Shown: positions 6,661-6,781 of the stretch, in pieces
How positions within the stretch are numbered: the stretch's first letter is position 1
Layout: each line of letters begins with the position of its first letter
The notes under the pieces: generated by a model
What the model was told of the DNA's origin: nothing
The model's database searches: none
Seen by the model: the letters and a program-made list of their open reading frames with translations, nothing else
Assembly (NCBI GenBank): GCA_031259795.1
Contig: JAIRLA010000168.1
Coordinates: 1 to 6,781 of the forward strand
Reading direction: 5' to 3'
Length of the DNA: 6,781 nt
From: Azoarcus sp.
GTDB lineage: Bacteria; Pseudomonadota; Gammaproteobacteria; Burkholderiales; Rhodocyclaceae
Position numbers and translations under genes: made by a program

Positions 6661-6781
6661 CCCCACCGCAAAGAAATCAGCGTCGCTTCGCGCCGGATAG
6701 AACGAACTGGATTGCCACGTCGATGCGCTCCTCGCAATGACGAGGGGGGGGGAGGCTTTTGCAATGGCGCATTCTTCCGAT
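6661..6781 (+). repeat. Second right-flank repeat unit, cut by the window edge
   Basis: It starts with CCCCACCGCAAAGAAATCAG, matching the start of the left 126-bp repeats. From 6675 it follows the unit at 6419-6524 in order, with an offset of 256-257 bases, point differences and one extra G in the G-run. The match continues to the last base, so the unit is incomplete here. Confidence 0.8.

Noticed and set aside
5841..6764. Antisense open frames across the 3' part of the HD-GYP gene and the right repeats
   Set aside because: They overlap a well-supported domain and continue into non-coding repeats; there is no protein-family signal.

Overview
The window holds a compact two-gene signalling operon on the + strand, flanked on both sides by dense GC-rich interspersed repeats. 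The proteins look like those of a GC-rich Gram-negative proteobacterium. A betaproteobacterium (Rhodocyclales or Nitrosomonadales type) is my best guess from protein style, codon use and this kind of repeat, but no 16S rRNA or other phylogenetic marker is present, so the assignment is tentative.

Layout. Bases 1-528 are repeats: a 126-bp direct repeat present twice (15-140 and 344-469), double-hairpin modules in both orientations, a 20-bp tandem duplication and a truncated module. Bases 529-767 are a leader without a recognisable gene, ending in a strong ribosome binding site. Bases 768-5171 encode a 1467-residue membrane-bound hybrid histidine kinase with dCache sensor, HAMP-like, PAS, PAS, HisKA, HATPase, REC, REC and HPt modules. 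After 54 bases, 5226-6383 encode a 385-residue REC/HD-GYP response regulator, a predicted cyclic-di-GMP phosphodiesterase. Bases 6384-6781 return to repeats, including a 208-bp segment bounded by perfect 22-bp inverted repeats (6419-6626) and the beginning of a second such unit that runs off the window.

How the genes work together (inference). A periplasmic ligand sensed by the dCache domain, modulated by the PAS domains, would control autophosphorylation at H730. Phosphate would pass through the REC domains (D1020, D1166) to the HPt histidine H1321, then to D63 of the neighbouring regulator, changing its HD-GYP activity and so local cyclic-di-GMP. No DNA-binding output domain is present in either protein.

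The two genes belong to known families. The less ordinary material is the flanking repeat system. Its modules recur in both orientations, form palindromic composites resembling non-autonomous (MITE-like) elements, and show a compensatory base-pair change in one hairpin stem. No transposase, tRNA, rRNA or CRISPR array is visible.
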